A stretch of 5,712 bases of DNA, taken from an uncultured Pseudomonadota bacterium. GTDB lineage: Bacteria > Pseudomonadota > Gammaproteobacteria > Burkholderiales > SG8-41. This document shows, in pieces, positions 1 to 5,174 of the stretch (the first letter of the stretch is position 1; each line of letters begins with the position of its first letter). The stretch is from NCBI GenBank assembly GCA_946885605.1, contig CAMPGR010000181.1:1-5712 (forward strand). Reading direction: 5' to 3'. The translations under genes and the position numbers were made by a program. A model generated the notes under the pieces. The model worked only from the letters and a program-made list of their open reading frames with translations. It was not told the DNA's origin and made no database searches.

Positions 1-941
1 CGCCTGAGCCGGGTGAACTTGACGGTGGACGCCGGCGAGCGCTCGCGTCGCGCCGCCCGTTCGCGGCGCAGCTGCTCGAGCCGCCGCACGCGGCCCTCGT
101 TGCGCGTGCGACGCGCCTCGATCCCCTTGCGGATCCATGCCTCTTCCTGCGCCAGCAGCTTGTCGAAGCGCGCGTTTGCGGCCGCCTCGGAATTCAGCAT
201 CTCCTCCTTGCGGCGCTGATACTCGGCATAACCTCCGGAGAACGAGCGCAGCACGCCACGGTCGAGTTCGAGGATCCGCGTCGCGACGTTATCGAGGAAG
301 CGCCGATCGTGAGTAACGAACAGCACGCAGCCTGAGAAATCCGCAACGAGTGATTCGAGCCACTCGATCGCGCCGATATCGAGATGATTCGTCGGCTCGT
401 CGAGCAGCAGGAGCTCCGGGTCGGCCGCGAGCGCCTGCGCGAGAGCGACGCGCTTCCGTATGCCGCCCGAGAGGCTGCCGACGCGCGCTTCGGCATCCAA
501 GCCGAAGCGGCTCAGCAGCGATTCGATGCGAGTGTTGATGCGCCAGCCGTCGGTCAGTTCCAACCGCCGCTGCAATTCGTTCATGCGATCGAGCAGGGAG
601 GCATCTTCCTCGGCGGCGATGTGATGGGAGAGCGCATGAAATTCGAGCAGCGTGTCGTGAACCTCTCCGGCGCCCTCGGCCACGGCTTCGAATATCGTCT
701 GCTCGGGCCCGAGCACGGGTTCCTGCGCGACCAGCGCGACGCGCAGTTCCGGCTTGCGCCACAGCGTTCCGCTGTCGAGCGACTGCTCGCCCGCGAGCAC
801 GCGGAGCAGACTCGACTTGCCGGTGCCGTTGCGCCCGATCAGCGCGACCCGCTCGCCGGAATCCAGCGACAGGTTCACGTGGTCGAGCAGCGGCACGTGC
901 CCGAAGGCGAGGCTCGCCTGATCAAGAGCTACCAGCGGCAT
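1..941 (-). CDS. uup: ABC-F family ATPase, Uup-like (C-terminal half cut off by window edge)
   Basis: Soluble ABC-F ATPases have two ATP-binding cassettes and no membrane domain. Uup-type members act on ribosomes or replication/recombination intermediates. The 313 visible residues cover the first cassette: Walker A GRNGTGKSS (residues 36-44), signature LSGG (157-160), Walker B LLLLDEP (177-183, with D181 and E182), the ABC-F box PTNHLD right after it, and the switch histidine H211. Residues about 235-305 form the charged, Arg/Glu-rich interdomain linker. The second cassette lies outside the window; E. coli Uup has about 635 residues. The ATG at 941 is the only plausible start, because the frame has a TGA at 969-971 and no other start codon between. 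No strong Shine-Dalgarno is visible. The signature is followed by IRKR rather than the usual Q/W-RRR, a minor variant. Uup is preferred over other ABC-F members from the linker and order of motifs; the missing C-terminal coiled coil would confirm it. Confidence 0.93.
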   Translation of the reverse strand, partial: MPLVALDQASLAFGHVPLLDHVNLSLDSGERVALIGRNGTGKSSLLRVLAGEQSLDSGTLWRKPELRVALVAQEPVLGPEQTIFEAVAEGAGEVHDTLLEFHALSHHIAAEEDASLLDRMNELQRRLELTDGWRINTRIESLLSRFGLDAEARVGSLSGGIRKRVALAQALAADPELLLLDEPTNHLDIGAIEWLESLVADFSGCVLFVTHDRRFLDNVATRILELDRGVLRSFSGGYAEYQRRKEEMLNSEAAANARFDKLLAQEEAWIRKGIEARRTRNEGRVRRLEQLRRERAARRERSPASTVKFTRLR

Positions 942-956
942 CTGTTCAGCAAGGCA

Positions 957-1002
957 GTCCCTTCCCCCTCAGGGGGAAGGTCGGGATGGGGTGGGGTCAA
1001 CG
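957..1002. repeat. REP-like palindromic element between VOC gene and uup
   Basis: A perfect 9-bp inverted repeat, CTTCCCCCT-C-AGGGGGAAG, occupies 961-979 and is followed by a G-rich tail GTCGGGATGGGGTGGGG. This hairpin plus G-rich tail resembles REP-type repeats scattered between proteobacterial genes. It fills most of the 74-bp gap between the VOC stop and the uup start. As RNA it could also act as a processing or attenuation hairpin between the two genes, but there is no U-tract on either strand. Only one copy is visible, so repeat status is inferred from resemblance. Confidence 0.65.
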
Positions 1003-1015
1003 GGCGCACCGGCCG

Positions 1016-1402
1016 CTAGCTCTTCTCCACCGGCTCCGAAATCTCGATCAGATTCTCGTCCGGATCGCGCACATACACCGAGCGGATCGCGAATCGCGCG
1101 CCGGTGCGCACCACCGGCCCCTCCTCCATCGGTATGCCGTGCCGCCCGAGCTGCGCGATGACCTCGCTCAACGGACGATCAGCGAGAAAGCAGAGATCGA
1201 GCGAGCCCGGGGTCGGCGTGCGCGCCTTGATGCCCGCATCGAAGCCCGGTGGATGGACGTTGAACTTGTGGTCGCCGAAGCGTAGCGCGATTCGCCCAGC
1301 GCCATAGCGCTCGAGCTGCATCCCGAGCACCCGCGTATAGAAATCGAGGCACTTCTCGAGATCGCGCGTGGTGAGCACGATGTGATCGACGCTCTTGATC
1401 AT
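1016..1402 (-). CDS. VOC-fold protein (glyoxalase/dioxygenase superfamily)
   Basis: A 128-residue protein of the vicinal oxygen chelate superfamily, soluble and normally dimeric. It contains two beta-alpha-beta-beta-beta halves: IKSVDHIVLTTRDLEKCLDF at the start, and RFAIRSVYVRDPDENLIEIS at residues 103-122. Likely metal positions are H7 in DHIVL and E120 in NLIEIS, with H50 (FNVH) a third candidate. The segment PTPGSLDLCFLAD (residues 73-75 region) and the overall length match the small subgroup often annotated as VOC virulence protein, of which Salmonella STM3117 is an example. Substrate cannot be told from sequence; members include glyoxalase I, fosfomycin-resistance enzymes and ring-cleaving dioxygenases. 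The reading frame stays open far upstream, but homology begins at the ATG at 1402. No clear Shine-Dalgarno precedes it. It lies 98 bp downstream of the TerC-Usp gene and 74 bp upstream of uup, all leftward. Confidence 0.88.
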   Translation of the reverse strand: MIKSVDHIVLTTRDLEKCLDFYTRVLGMQLERYGAGRIALRFGDHKFNVHPPGFDAGIKARTPTPGSLDLCFLADRPLSEVIAQLGRHGIPMEEGPVVRTGARFAIRSVYVRDPDENLIEISEPVEKS

Positions 1403-1433
1403 TGGGAGCCGGACAGGTCGATGGCGTGCTCGT

Positions 1434-1469
1434 ATGATAACACCGGCTCCGCGTTCGATTTCTCGAACG
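1434..1469 (-). promoter_or_regulatory. Perfect palindrome and possible -10 box upstream of the VOC gene
   Basis: In the gap between the TerC-Usp stop and the VOC start, 1452-1469 is a perfect 7-bp inverted repeat with a GAAA loop on the minus strand (CGTTCGA-GAAA-TCGAACG). Downstream on the minus strand, TATCAT (1434-1439) could be a -10 box, about 32-37 bp from the VOC ATG. No good -35 is present; the palindrome sits where it would be. It could therefore be an operator for a regulator of the VOC gene, or an RNA hairpin ending or protecting the TerC-Usp transcript. There is no U-tract for a standard terminator. Confidence 0.4.
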
Positions 1470-1500
1470 ACTCCCGGCGACCCGCTAAACTTCCGGCCCG

Positions 1501-2757
1501 CTATACCAGGTAGACATCGATTACGAGCCAGGCGAGGACGAGCGCAAGGGCCGCCCTCACCGAAGCCCATTCCAGGGTCGACACCGAGTGTCCCGGAATC
1601 ACCTCGACCGGGACCTCGGCGCGCTCCAGCACCCGGTGGGTGATCGAGTCTTCGATCAGTCGGGTAAGAGAATTCTTCCGTGCGGTACCCATCACGATTA
1701 CATTCGCCCCGATACGCCGTGCAACTTGGTTGACCATCTCGGCCTTGTCGCCCAGCTCCACGTGGGCGATGTAGGGAACGCCATGGCGTGCAAGCAGCGC
1801 ACACGCGGGCGCCATGACGCGTTCCGCCTCCTGCCGGTGATACGAGTCGAGATCGCCGCTGCGAAAGAACCTCGCGATGTGCTGCTTGAGGGGCGTGCGA
1901 ACGTTGACGAGGTGCAGCTCGACTTCCGGTCTGCCCAGGGCGCGGTTCATCAGCAATCTCACGGCATGCAAGGAATGTTCCGATCCGTCCACTGGAACGA
2001 GAACTTTCACCGCGGGCTTGTCATCCTCGGATCTGCCCGCAGGAAGACTGACGATATCCACCAGGTGCCCTGCTACGCGCTGGCGCACCATGGATTGATT
2101 GGCCAGCAGGCCGCCTCCGAGCACGCCGCCGAGCACAATGCCGTAGAAGGCTAACTTCAGCGCGGGATTGCCCGCGAACACCGCTTCGATCAGCGGCTCG
2201 CTCACCATCATCTTGGCCGCCGTCCATGCGAGGACGCCGCCGCCGATGTAGACGATCGCGGGATAGCGCTCCACGAACTGCAGGATGAGCTGGCTTCCCC
2301 AGATGACGATGGGGATACTGATCAGGAGCCCCGCCACCACGAGCAGAAAGCTCCCGTGCGCGGCGCCTGCGACCGCCATCACGTTATCGAGGCCCATGAC
2401 GGCATCGGCCACGACGATGGTCTTCATCGCGCCCCAGAAGCCGCCTGCCGCTTCGACGTGGTGCCCGTCTTCGCCCTGGCTCTGCGGGGCGAGCAGCTTG
2501 AACGCGATCCAGACGAGCATCGCGCCGCCAAGCAGTAACAGGCCGGGAATCTTGAGCAGCCACACCACGACGAGCGTCATCGCACTGCGAACGGCGATCG
2601 CCCCCACCGTGCCCCACAGAATGGCGCGCCTGGCGAGGTGCGGCCGGAGGTTCCGCGCGGCGAGTGCGATGACGATCGCATTGTCGCCGGCCAGAACGAG
2701 ATCGATAACGACGATGGCGACGAGCGCCGAGAAAAACTCAGACGAGAACAGCTCCAC
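1501..2757 (-). CDS. TerC/YjbE-type metal exporter fused to a UspA domain
   Basis: A 418-residue protein with two modules. Residues 1-225 are a TerC-family membrane domain with about seven hydrophobic segments. It carries the paired acidic motifs typical of the family: D19-LVLAG-D25-N26 in the first segment and D118-AVMGL-D124-N125 in the fourth. Relatives (Alx, YjbE, MeeF/Y) export manganese, and the riboswitch upstream supports that role. Residues 250-388 are a universal stress protein domain, opening KVLVPVDGSEHS and ending VIVMGTARKNSLTRL through VEVIP. Residues 398-416 form one more hydrophobic segment, a putative terminal membrane anchor. Ordinary TerC proteins have about 220-350 residues and no Usp domain. 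The Usp ATP motif G-x2-G-x9-G-[ST] reads G357, R361 or A359/R360 in place of the second glycine, and D370-S371 in place of G-S, so ATP binding is doubtful. The start is GTG at 2757; an in-frame TGA at 2770-2772 excludes any earlier start. The Shine-Dalgarno is GAAAGGG with 7-nt spacing. Confidence 0.93.
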   Translation of the reverse strand: MELFSSEFFSALVAIVVIDLVLAGDNAIVIALAARNLRPHLARRAILWGTVGAIAVRSAMTLVVVWLLKIPGLLLLGGAMLVWIAFKLLAPQSQGEDGHHVEAAGGFWGAMKTIVVADAVMGLDNVMAVAGAAHGSFLLVVAGLLISIPIVIWGSQLILQFVERYPAIVYIGGGVLAWTAAKMMVSEPLIEAVFAGNPALKLAFYGIVLGGVLGGGLLANQSMVRQRVAGHLVDIVSLPAGRSEDDKPAVKVLVPVDGSEHSLHAVRLLMNRALGRPEVELHLVNVRTPLKQHIARFFRSGDLDSYHRQEAERVMAPACALLARHGVPYIAHVELGDKAEMVNQVARRIGANVIVMGTARKNSLTRLIEDSITHRVLERAEVPVEVIPGHSVSTLEWASVRAALALVLAWLVIDVYLV

Positions 2758-2824
2758 AGCACGGCCCTTTCAGTAGGTTGCAGACAATCCCCGCATGCAC
2801 ACGATGGGTCAAACGGTGTGCCGC
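2758..2824 (-). promoter_or_regulatory. Riboswitch expression platform and ribosome-binding site of the TerC-Usp gene
   Basis: Between the aptamer and the GTG start there is a 6-bp hairpin GCACAC/GTGTGC (2797-2802 with 2816-2821). It is followed by CCTACTGAAAGGG (2765-2777), whose GAAAGGG end is the Shine-Dalgarno, 7 nt before the start. CTACT (2772-2776) is complementary to AGTAG in the conserved 5' strand of the aptamer (2935-2939), so an alternative fold could couple metal binding to ribosome access. No terminator with a U-tract is present, which favours translational over transcriptional control. The pairing switch is inference. Confidence 0.6.
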
Positions 2825-2945
2825 GAGGTCTTGCCTGCAAGCCGCGAAGGACATCCGCGCTGGCCAGCGGGGCCGGGGCGCTCGAACCGCCCGGATTGAC
2901 GACCCTGCCGCTGGCGGCCATGAACCGCCTGAGGCTACTCCCCTC
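2825..2945 (-). promoter_or_regulatory. yybP-ykoY (Mn2+-sensing) riboswitch aptamer
   Basis: The leader of the TerC-Usp gene contains the conserved parts of the yybP-ykoY family in order. The 5' strand is GAGGGGAGTAGC (2934-2945), then hairpin P2 with GGCGG/CCGCC, then stem CCAGCGG paired with CCGCTGG. Inside that stem lie the metal-binding-loop sequence TCGTCAAT (2895-2902), an apical hairpin GGGCG/CGCCC and CGGC. The 3' strand is GCAAGACCTC (2825-2834), whose CCTC closes P1 with GAGG. This layout follows the known Lactococcus aptamer, where two helical legs dock around two metal ions, one of which selects Mn2+. These riboswitches turn on TerC and other Mn exporters when cytosolic Mn rises. 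The gene immediately downstream is a TerC protein, which independently supports the call. Confidence 0.9.
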
Positions 2946-2992
2946 TTCGAGGTACCTGACGCGATCCGCGAAATGACCGCGGACCACCACGT

Positions 2993-3022
2993 ATTCTACC
3001 GAGATCCTCGCAGCGTGCTCAA
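2993..3022 (-). promoter_or_regulatory. Sigma70-like promoter for the riboswitch and TerC-Usp gene
   Basis: On the minus strand, TTGAGC (3017-3022) and TAGAAT (2993-2998) are separated by 18 bp, a good match to a housekeeping promoter. The predicted transcript starts near 2986, about 40 nt before the aptamer and about 230 nt before the GTG. That is a normal leader length for this riboswitch class. Prediction from pattern only. Confidence 0.6.
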
Positions 3023-3114
3023 GTGATCGAGCGGAGTTTTGCAAACGCGCGAGGGTTGTGAGGCCTTACGCTGTATAGCTGGCATGCGCTTTTGGGAATT
3101 GCTGCACGAGGTGC

Positions 3115-3190
3115 GAACGTACGTGCTGAACGCGATTTGATCGACGATGCTGGAACGTACGTGGTGAACGCGATTTGATCGACGATGCTG
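3115..3190. repeat. Tandem pair of 38-bp direct repeats
   Basis: Two head-to-tail copies (3115-3152 and 3153-3190) differ at a single base, C or G at repeat position 12. Each begins GAACGTACGT, which includes the self-complementary ACGTACGT, and ends TTTGATCGACGATGCTG. They lie directly upstream of the tRNA-Arg promoter and about 90 bp from the divergent TerC promoter. A degenerate third copy of the 3' part occurs at 4959-4980. They could be regulator sites, remnants of a recombination site, or a recent slippage duplication; the near-identity favours a recent duplication. Confidence 0.9.
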
Positions 3191-3223
3191 ATTGCACCTG
3201 AGGAAGTACTAATGCACGGCTTG

Positions 3224-3229
3224 TATAAT
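3224..3229 (+). promoter_or_regulatory. -10 box of the tRNA-Arg promoter
   Basis: A perfect TATAAT lies 9 bp upstream of the mature tRNA 5' end, so transcription would begin only a few bases before the tRNA. No good -35 hexamer is found 16-18 bp upstream (AGGAAG or neighbouring). The perfect -10 may compensate, or the upstream tandem repeats may bind an activator. Confidence 0.55.
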
Positions 3230-3238
3230 AGGACCCAC

Positions 3239-3314
3239 GCCCCGGTAGCTCAGTGGATAGAGCAGCCCCCTCCTAAGGGGCAGGTCGGACGTTCGATTCG
3301 TCTCCGGGGTGCCA
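3239..3314 (+). tRNA. tRNA-Arg (anticodon CCU)
   Basis: The cloverleaf is complete. The acceptor is GCCCCGG with CCGGGGT (3239-3245 with 3304-3310, one G-U at the first pair), with TA at positions 8-9 and a D arm at 3248-3263. The anticodon stem is GCCCC/GGGGC, with loop CTCCTAA giving anticodon CCT (3272-3274), which reads AGG. A 5-nt variable loop follows, then a T arm with loop TTCGATT, discriminator G3311 and an encoded CCA (3312-3314). AGG is a rare codon in GC-rich proteobacteria. This minor tRNA gene is a frequent integration site for genomic islands, which fits the accessory-like region to its right. Confidence 0.97.
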
Positions 3315-3388
3315 GAAGTTTCAGGATTGTCGGCGTAACACGACGTCTTTCATACCAGCCCGCCCTTGTCCTTGCACCGGCCTGACTC

Positions 3389-3607
3389 TCAGCCCGAAGG
3401 GTTCCTGTCGCTCTTCTCTTCGGGCGGCTTGGATAGATCGCGGAAAGCCTGCTCCACATCGCCCCGGAATATCGTTCCGTGCATCCGCTCAAGGCTGTCG
3501 AGAAGTTGCGGGAATCTCGAATGACTGCGGAGCGTGCGCGCAAGCTGGAGCGCTTGGCCACTGCATCTGGCTTCGACCTTGCTAAGCCTGTCTTTGTCCA
3601 CCTGCAT
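3389..3607 (-). CDS. RC[ST]G-family small protein, copy 1 (unknown function)
   Basis: Predicted 72-residue soluble protein of no family I recognise. It is accepted as real because residues 6-60 align without gaps to the product of 4031-4225, with about 25 of 55 positions identical, and also to the product of 5486-5671. Shared features are KVEARCSG (residues 10-17, with C15), a heptad-like pattern of leucines through residues 20-40, G44, FR at 47-48, and DVEQA (50-54). The layout suggests three short helices. There is no signal peptide or membrane segment. Copy 1 differs in a charged tail after residue 60, rich in P, E, K and D. A strong Shine-Dalgarno GGGAGG lies 4 nt before the ATG; a GTG two codons later would be spaced equally well. 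The tail coincides with an 8-bp inverted repeat (3392-3399 with 3418-3425). It is divergent from the small membrane-protein frame at 3777. Confidence 0.75.
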   Translation of the reverse strand: MQVDKDRLSKVEARCSGQALQLARTLRSHSRFPQLLDSLERMHGTIFRGDVEQAFRDLSKPPEEKSDRNPSG

Positions 3608-3776
3608 GGCGCCTCCCGTCGGTTAGCAACCAAGGAACTATATGCGCGTCCCAGTAGCTTCTCTATGCGGGGATTGGATGGTCTTCAGGATGTAGACGTA
3701 TGTCTGACACCGCATGTCGTGGCGCGCGGCAAGACCGCTTGAGCGCCCCGTGCGAAGAACGTGGTACGGTTAACGA

Positions 3777-3908
3777 ATGGCGCTCCACCAAAAGCCCCGC
3801 GAGCGGCGAGCGCTAATCGCGCTCTACGTAGCCGCGGCGCTCATCGTCATCGTTTCATTCGGGGTCGGGGTCTGGCTCTGGTTCTTTCCGCCTTCGGGTC
3901 GGTATTGA
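3777..3908 (+). CDS. Possible 43-aa single-pass membrane protein
   Basis: The frame encodes 43 residues. There is a basic N-terminus (HQKPRERR, residues 4-11), one hydrophobic stretch of about 25 residues (about 12-37, rich in A, L, I, V and ending WLWFF), and a short tail PPSGRY. This charge pattern predicts a cytoplasmic N-terminus and one membrane helix. The composition is hard to explain as noncoding shadow, since neither of the other plus frames nor the minus frame has homology here. There is no clear Shine-Dalgarno before the ATG, which lowers confidence. It lies between two RC[ST]G genes, 169 bp from copy 1 (divergent) and 122 bp before copy 2 (same direction). The 122 bp that follow hold no gene I can support. 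Confidence 0.5.
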   Translation: MALHQKPRERRALIALYVAAALIVIVSFGVGVWLWFFPPSGRY

Positions 3909-4030
3909 CCCTTATGGACCTAGGCCACGTTTCGGCATACGCTATGCCTTGGGCATCCTGTGGCCATAAGTAGACAAAGAAAAGCCGCACTTCCACGGGG
4001 TCCATACCTGAAGCGTTGGGGGGGGCATGA

Positions 4031-4225
4031 ATGGCGCTCGAAGACCGGTTTAAGTCGGTGGAGGCCCGCTGTAGCGGCTTTGCGCAGGAATTATTGCGCC
4101 AGTTACAACACGATGCCCAGCTTGCCGAACTGCTTGCCGAGCTTGAGAAGATCGACGGGATAGTATTCCGAAGCGATATAGAAGCCGCGCTCTCGACGCT
4201 TCGTAAGAATTCCGAAGGCGCGTAA
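4031..4225 (+). CDS. RC[ST]G-family small protein, copy 2 (unknown function)
   Basis: Predicted 64-residue soluble protein, paralogous to the products of 3389-3607 and 5486-5671. Key parts are the SVEARCSG motif (residues 9-16, C14), a Leu-rich amphipathic stretch (LLRQLQ, LAELLAELEK, residues 21-40), G43, VFRSDIEAAL (45-54) and a short basic/acidic end. Three helices with breaks near residues 28 and 43 are likely. The single invariant cysteine beside an arginine suggests a structural, metal or redox role, or a packing role, but nothing decides this. The ATG at 4031 follows a run of eight G (4019-4025 region) at about Shine-Dalgarno distance. An ATG at 4027 is in another frame. A hairpin overlaps the stop codon (4217-4232). 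Confidence 0.75.
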   Translation: MALEDRFKSVEARCSGFAQELLRQLQHDAQLAELLAELEKIDGIVFRSDIEAALSTLRKNSEGA

Positions 4226-4237
4226 ACGCGCCGTTTA
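4217..4237 (+). terminator. Hairpin overlapping the stop of copy 2
   Basis: GGCGCG-TAAA-CGCGCC (4217-4232) is a perfect 6-bp stem with a 4-nt loop that contains part of the TAA stop codon, followed by GTTTA. The T-tract is weak, so factor-independent termination is possible but not certain. The adjacent GTAAAC/GTTTAC inverted repeat could compete with this fold. Confidence 0.4.
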
Positions 4238-4294
4238 CCCCGCGATTCGCGAAACGGGCAGGCTGAAAGTGCAGGTGGTCGGCGCGGATACCTG

Positions 4295-4741
4295 TTACGT
4301 CTCTGCACGAAACTGCGCGTAGATCGTTTTCGGAGCTGCGTGGAAATATTTCAGTAGGGCCGGGCACAGCCACCCTTCCATATTCAGGGCCCGGCAGTAA
4401 TACCAATTCCCGCCCATTTCTTCCCGTCGGTGCTCGAACGTCACCTGATAACCGGGAAACGGCTCTGCAGAAAACAATAAGGTGAATCCTGATTCAGCGC
4501 TCGGAGTGCCTTGCACCAAGCGGTCAATGATCGCGTCTGCGCCTGATACAAAGGGTTCCCGCCGGAGCCCTACAGCAGGGTCATCAAACATCCAAGTGCC
4601 CTGAGATTTATACGGGTGAATGACGTTGATGGCGTTCACCGCTGGCTCGGAGCGGTCTTGCCTTTCCTGATGGGCCTGAACTTCGGCTGATCCGCGATCA
4701 GGCGGCAATCCTTTGCCGAATAGTAGCGACAGAATCCGCAT
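4295..4741 (-). CDS. DUF6717-like conserved protein
   Basis: A 148-residue protein resembling a widespread family I recall as DUF6717, of unknown function. The conserved core starts at INVIHPYKSQGTWMFDDP (about residues 40-57) and continues with VGLRREPFVSGADAIIDRLV, GFTLLFSAEPFPGYQ and MGGNWYYC. It closes with MEGWLCPALLKYFHAAPKTIY near the C-terminus. The length and order of blocks look complete, with no internal stop. There is no signal peptide. The ATG at 4741 is chosen because the residues after it (RILSLLFGKG) look like the usual N-terminus. The frame remains open to 4909, but that extension runs through strong hairpins and has no homology. No good Shine-Dalgarno is seen. It faces copy 2 tail to tail, with 69 bp between the stops. 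Confidence 0.8.
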   Translation of the reverse strand: MRILSLLFGKGLPPDRGSAEVQAHQERQDRSEPAVNAINVIHPYKSQGTWMFDDPAVGLRREPFVSGADAIIDRLVQGTPSAESGFTLLFSAEPFPGYQVTFEHRREEMGGNWYYCRALNMEGWLCPALLKYFHAAPKTIYAQFRAET

Positions 4742-4764
4742 TGGCGGCGCTGCTTTCGTGTGAC

Positions 4765-4865
4765 GAGCCTTTTTATCAGGCTCATGCAACGGGGTGGCGC
4801 GGGGCAACCAGATCTCCCGCGGTCGCCACCCCGACCACAGGAGGCCTTTTGGGACCTCCTGGTGG
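4765..4865. other. Cluster of three strong stem-loops upstream of the DUF6717-like gene
   Basis: Three inverted repeats follow one another. The first is GAGCCT/AGGCTC (4765-4770 with 4778-4783, loop 7). The second is GGGGTGGC/GCCACCCC (4791-4798 with 4825-4832), which encloses GCGGG/CCCGC. The third is CAGGAGG/CCTCCTG (4838-4844 with 4855-4861), extended by CCA/TGG across a bulge. On the minus strand they would form a structured leader ending about 23 nt before the DUF6717 ATG. They could be an untranslated regulatory RNA, a repeat element of the REP/BIME kind, or a recombination site. I cannot match them to a named RNA family. Confidence 0.6.
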
Positions 4866-4958
4866 CACTTAATGCGACAACTTCGAAAAGAAGCGAGTTC
4901 AAGGAACATGAGCGGCGCAATGCTGTTCAGTCAGCGCCTTCACCGTACGGCAACGCAC

Positions 4959-4980
4959 GAACGCGGTTTGATCGTCGATG
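4959..4980. repeat. Degenerate third copy of the 38-bp repeat
   Basis: Twenty of 22 bases match the 3' part of the tandem repeats at 3115-3190, in the same orientation, differing at A to G and A to T. A CGTACG sits upstream (4944-4949), as in the tandem copies, but at a spacing about 5 bp longer. It lies 1.8 kb from the other copies and just past the ligase remnant. Confidence 0.55.
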
Positions 4981-5004
4981 ACCGGGCTCTGCCGTGCGGG
5001 ATCG

Positions 5005-5174
5005 TTATCGCGCGAAGCGCTTCCGTTCCCGCTCTCGCCCGATGGTGGTCTTGATCTTGATCCAGTCCTTAGAGCGGCGCGCAACATATTCGAATCCCGC
5101 CGCTTCGCCATGATGCCTTCAAGCTGTAGCTGCTCCGCGTACTGGTAAAGCCGTGCGCCATTCTCGATGTGCTG
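5005..5174 (-). pseudogene. ATP-dependent DNA ligase remnant (LigD/NHEJ type), frameshifted
   Basis: On the minus strand, from 5174, the frame reads QHIENGARLYQYAEQLQLE then GIMAKRRDS, ligase nucleotidyltransferase motif IV. After D-S (5091-5096) homology jumps to another frame, reading EYVARRSKDWIKIK, motif V with its two lysines. It then continues TTIGRERERKRFAR to a TAA at 5005-5007. The jump fits loss of one base near 5091. Only about 55 residues remain of an enzyme domain of roughly 300. The catalytic lysine motif I and the OB fold are absent, so this cannot be active. Upstream of 5175 no further ligase homology is visible. In bacteria such ligases repair double-strand breaks with Ku. 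The remnant marks decay and rearrangement in this region. Confidence 0.8.

Noticed and set aside
384..1019. 211-aa plus-strand frame
   Set aside because: It is antisense to uup, whose Walker A, signature and Walker B motifs are clear.
2577..3044. 155-aa minus-strand frame starting at 3044
   Set aside because: It runs through the promoter, riboswitch and start of the TerC-Usp gene in another frame and has no homology.
3115..3190. CRISPR array
   Set aside because: Two adjacent copies without spacers and no cas genes.
3392..3425. Terminator from the GCCCGAAG/CTTCGGGC inverted repeat
   Set aside because: The loop is 18 nt, there is no T-tract on either strand, and the repeat lies inside the coding end of copy 1.
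3479..3742. 87-aa plus-strand frame
   Set aside because: It is antisense to copy 1, which has paralogs and a strong ribosome-binding site.
3847..4308. 153-aa minus-strand frame
   Set aside because: It is antisense to copy 2 and the 43-aa frame, with no recognisable motif.
4742..4909. Longer N-terminus for the DUF6717-like protein
   Set aside because: The extra 56 residues cross strong hairpins and resemble nothing; family similarity begins after the ATG at 4741.
5089..5109. tRNA 3'-end-like string TTCGAATCCCGCC followed by CCA, considered as a tRNA fragment or attachment site
   Set aside because: The bases before it do not form a T stem, and on the minus strand the same bases encode the ligase motif AKRRDS, which explains them.
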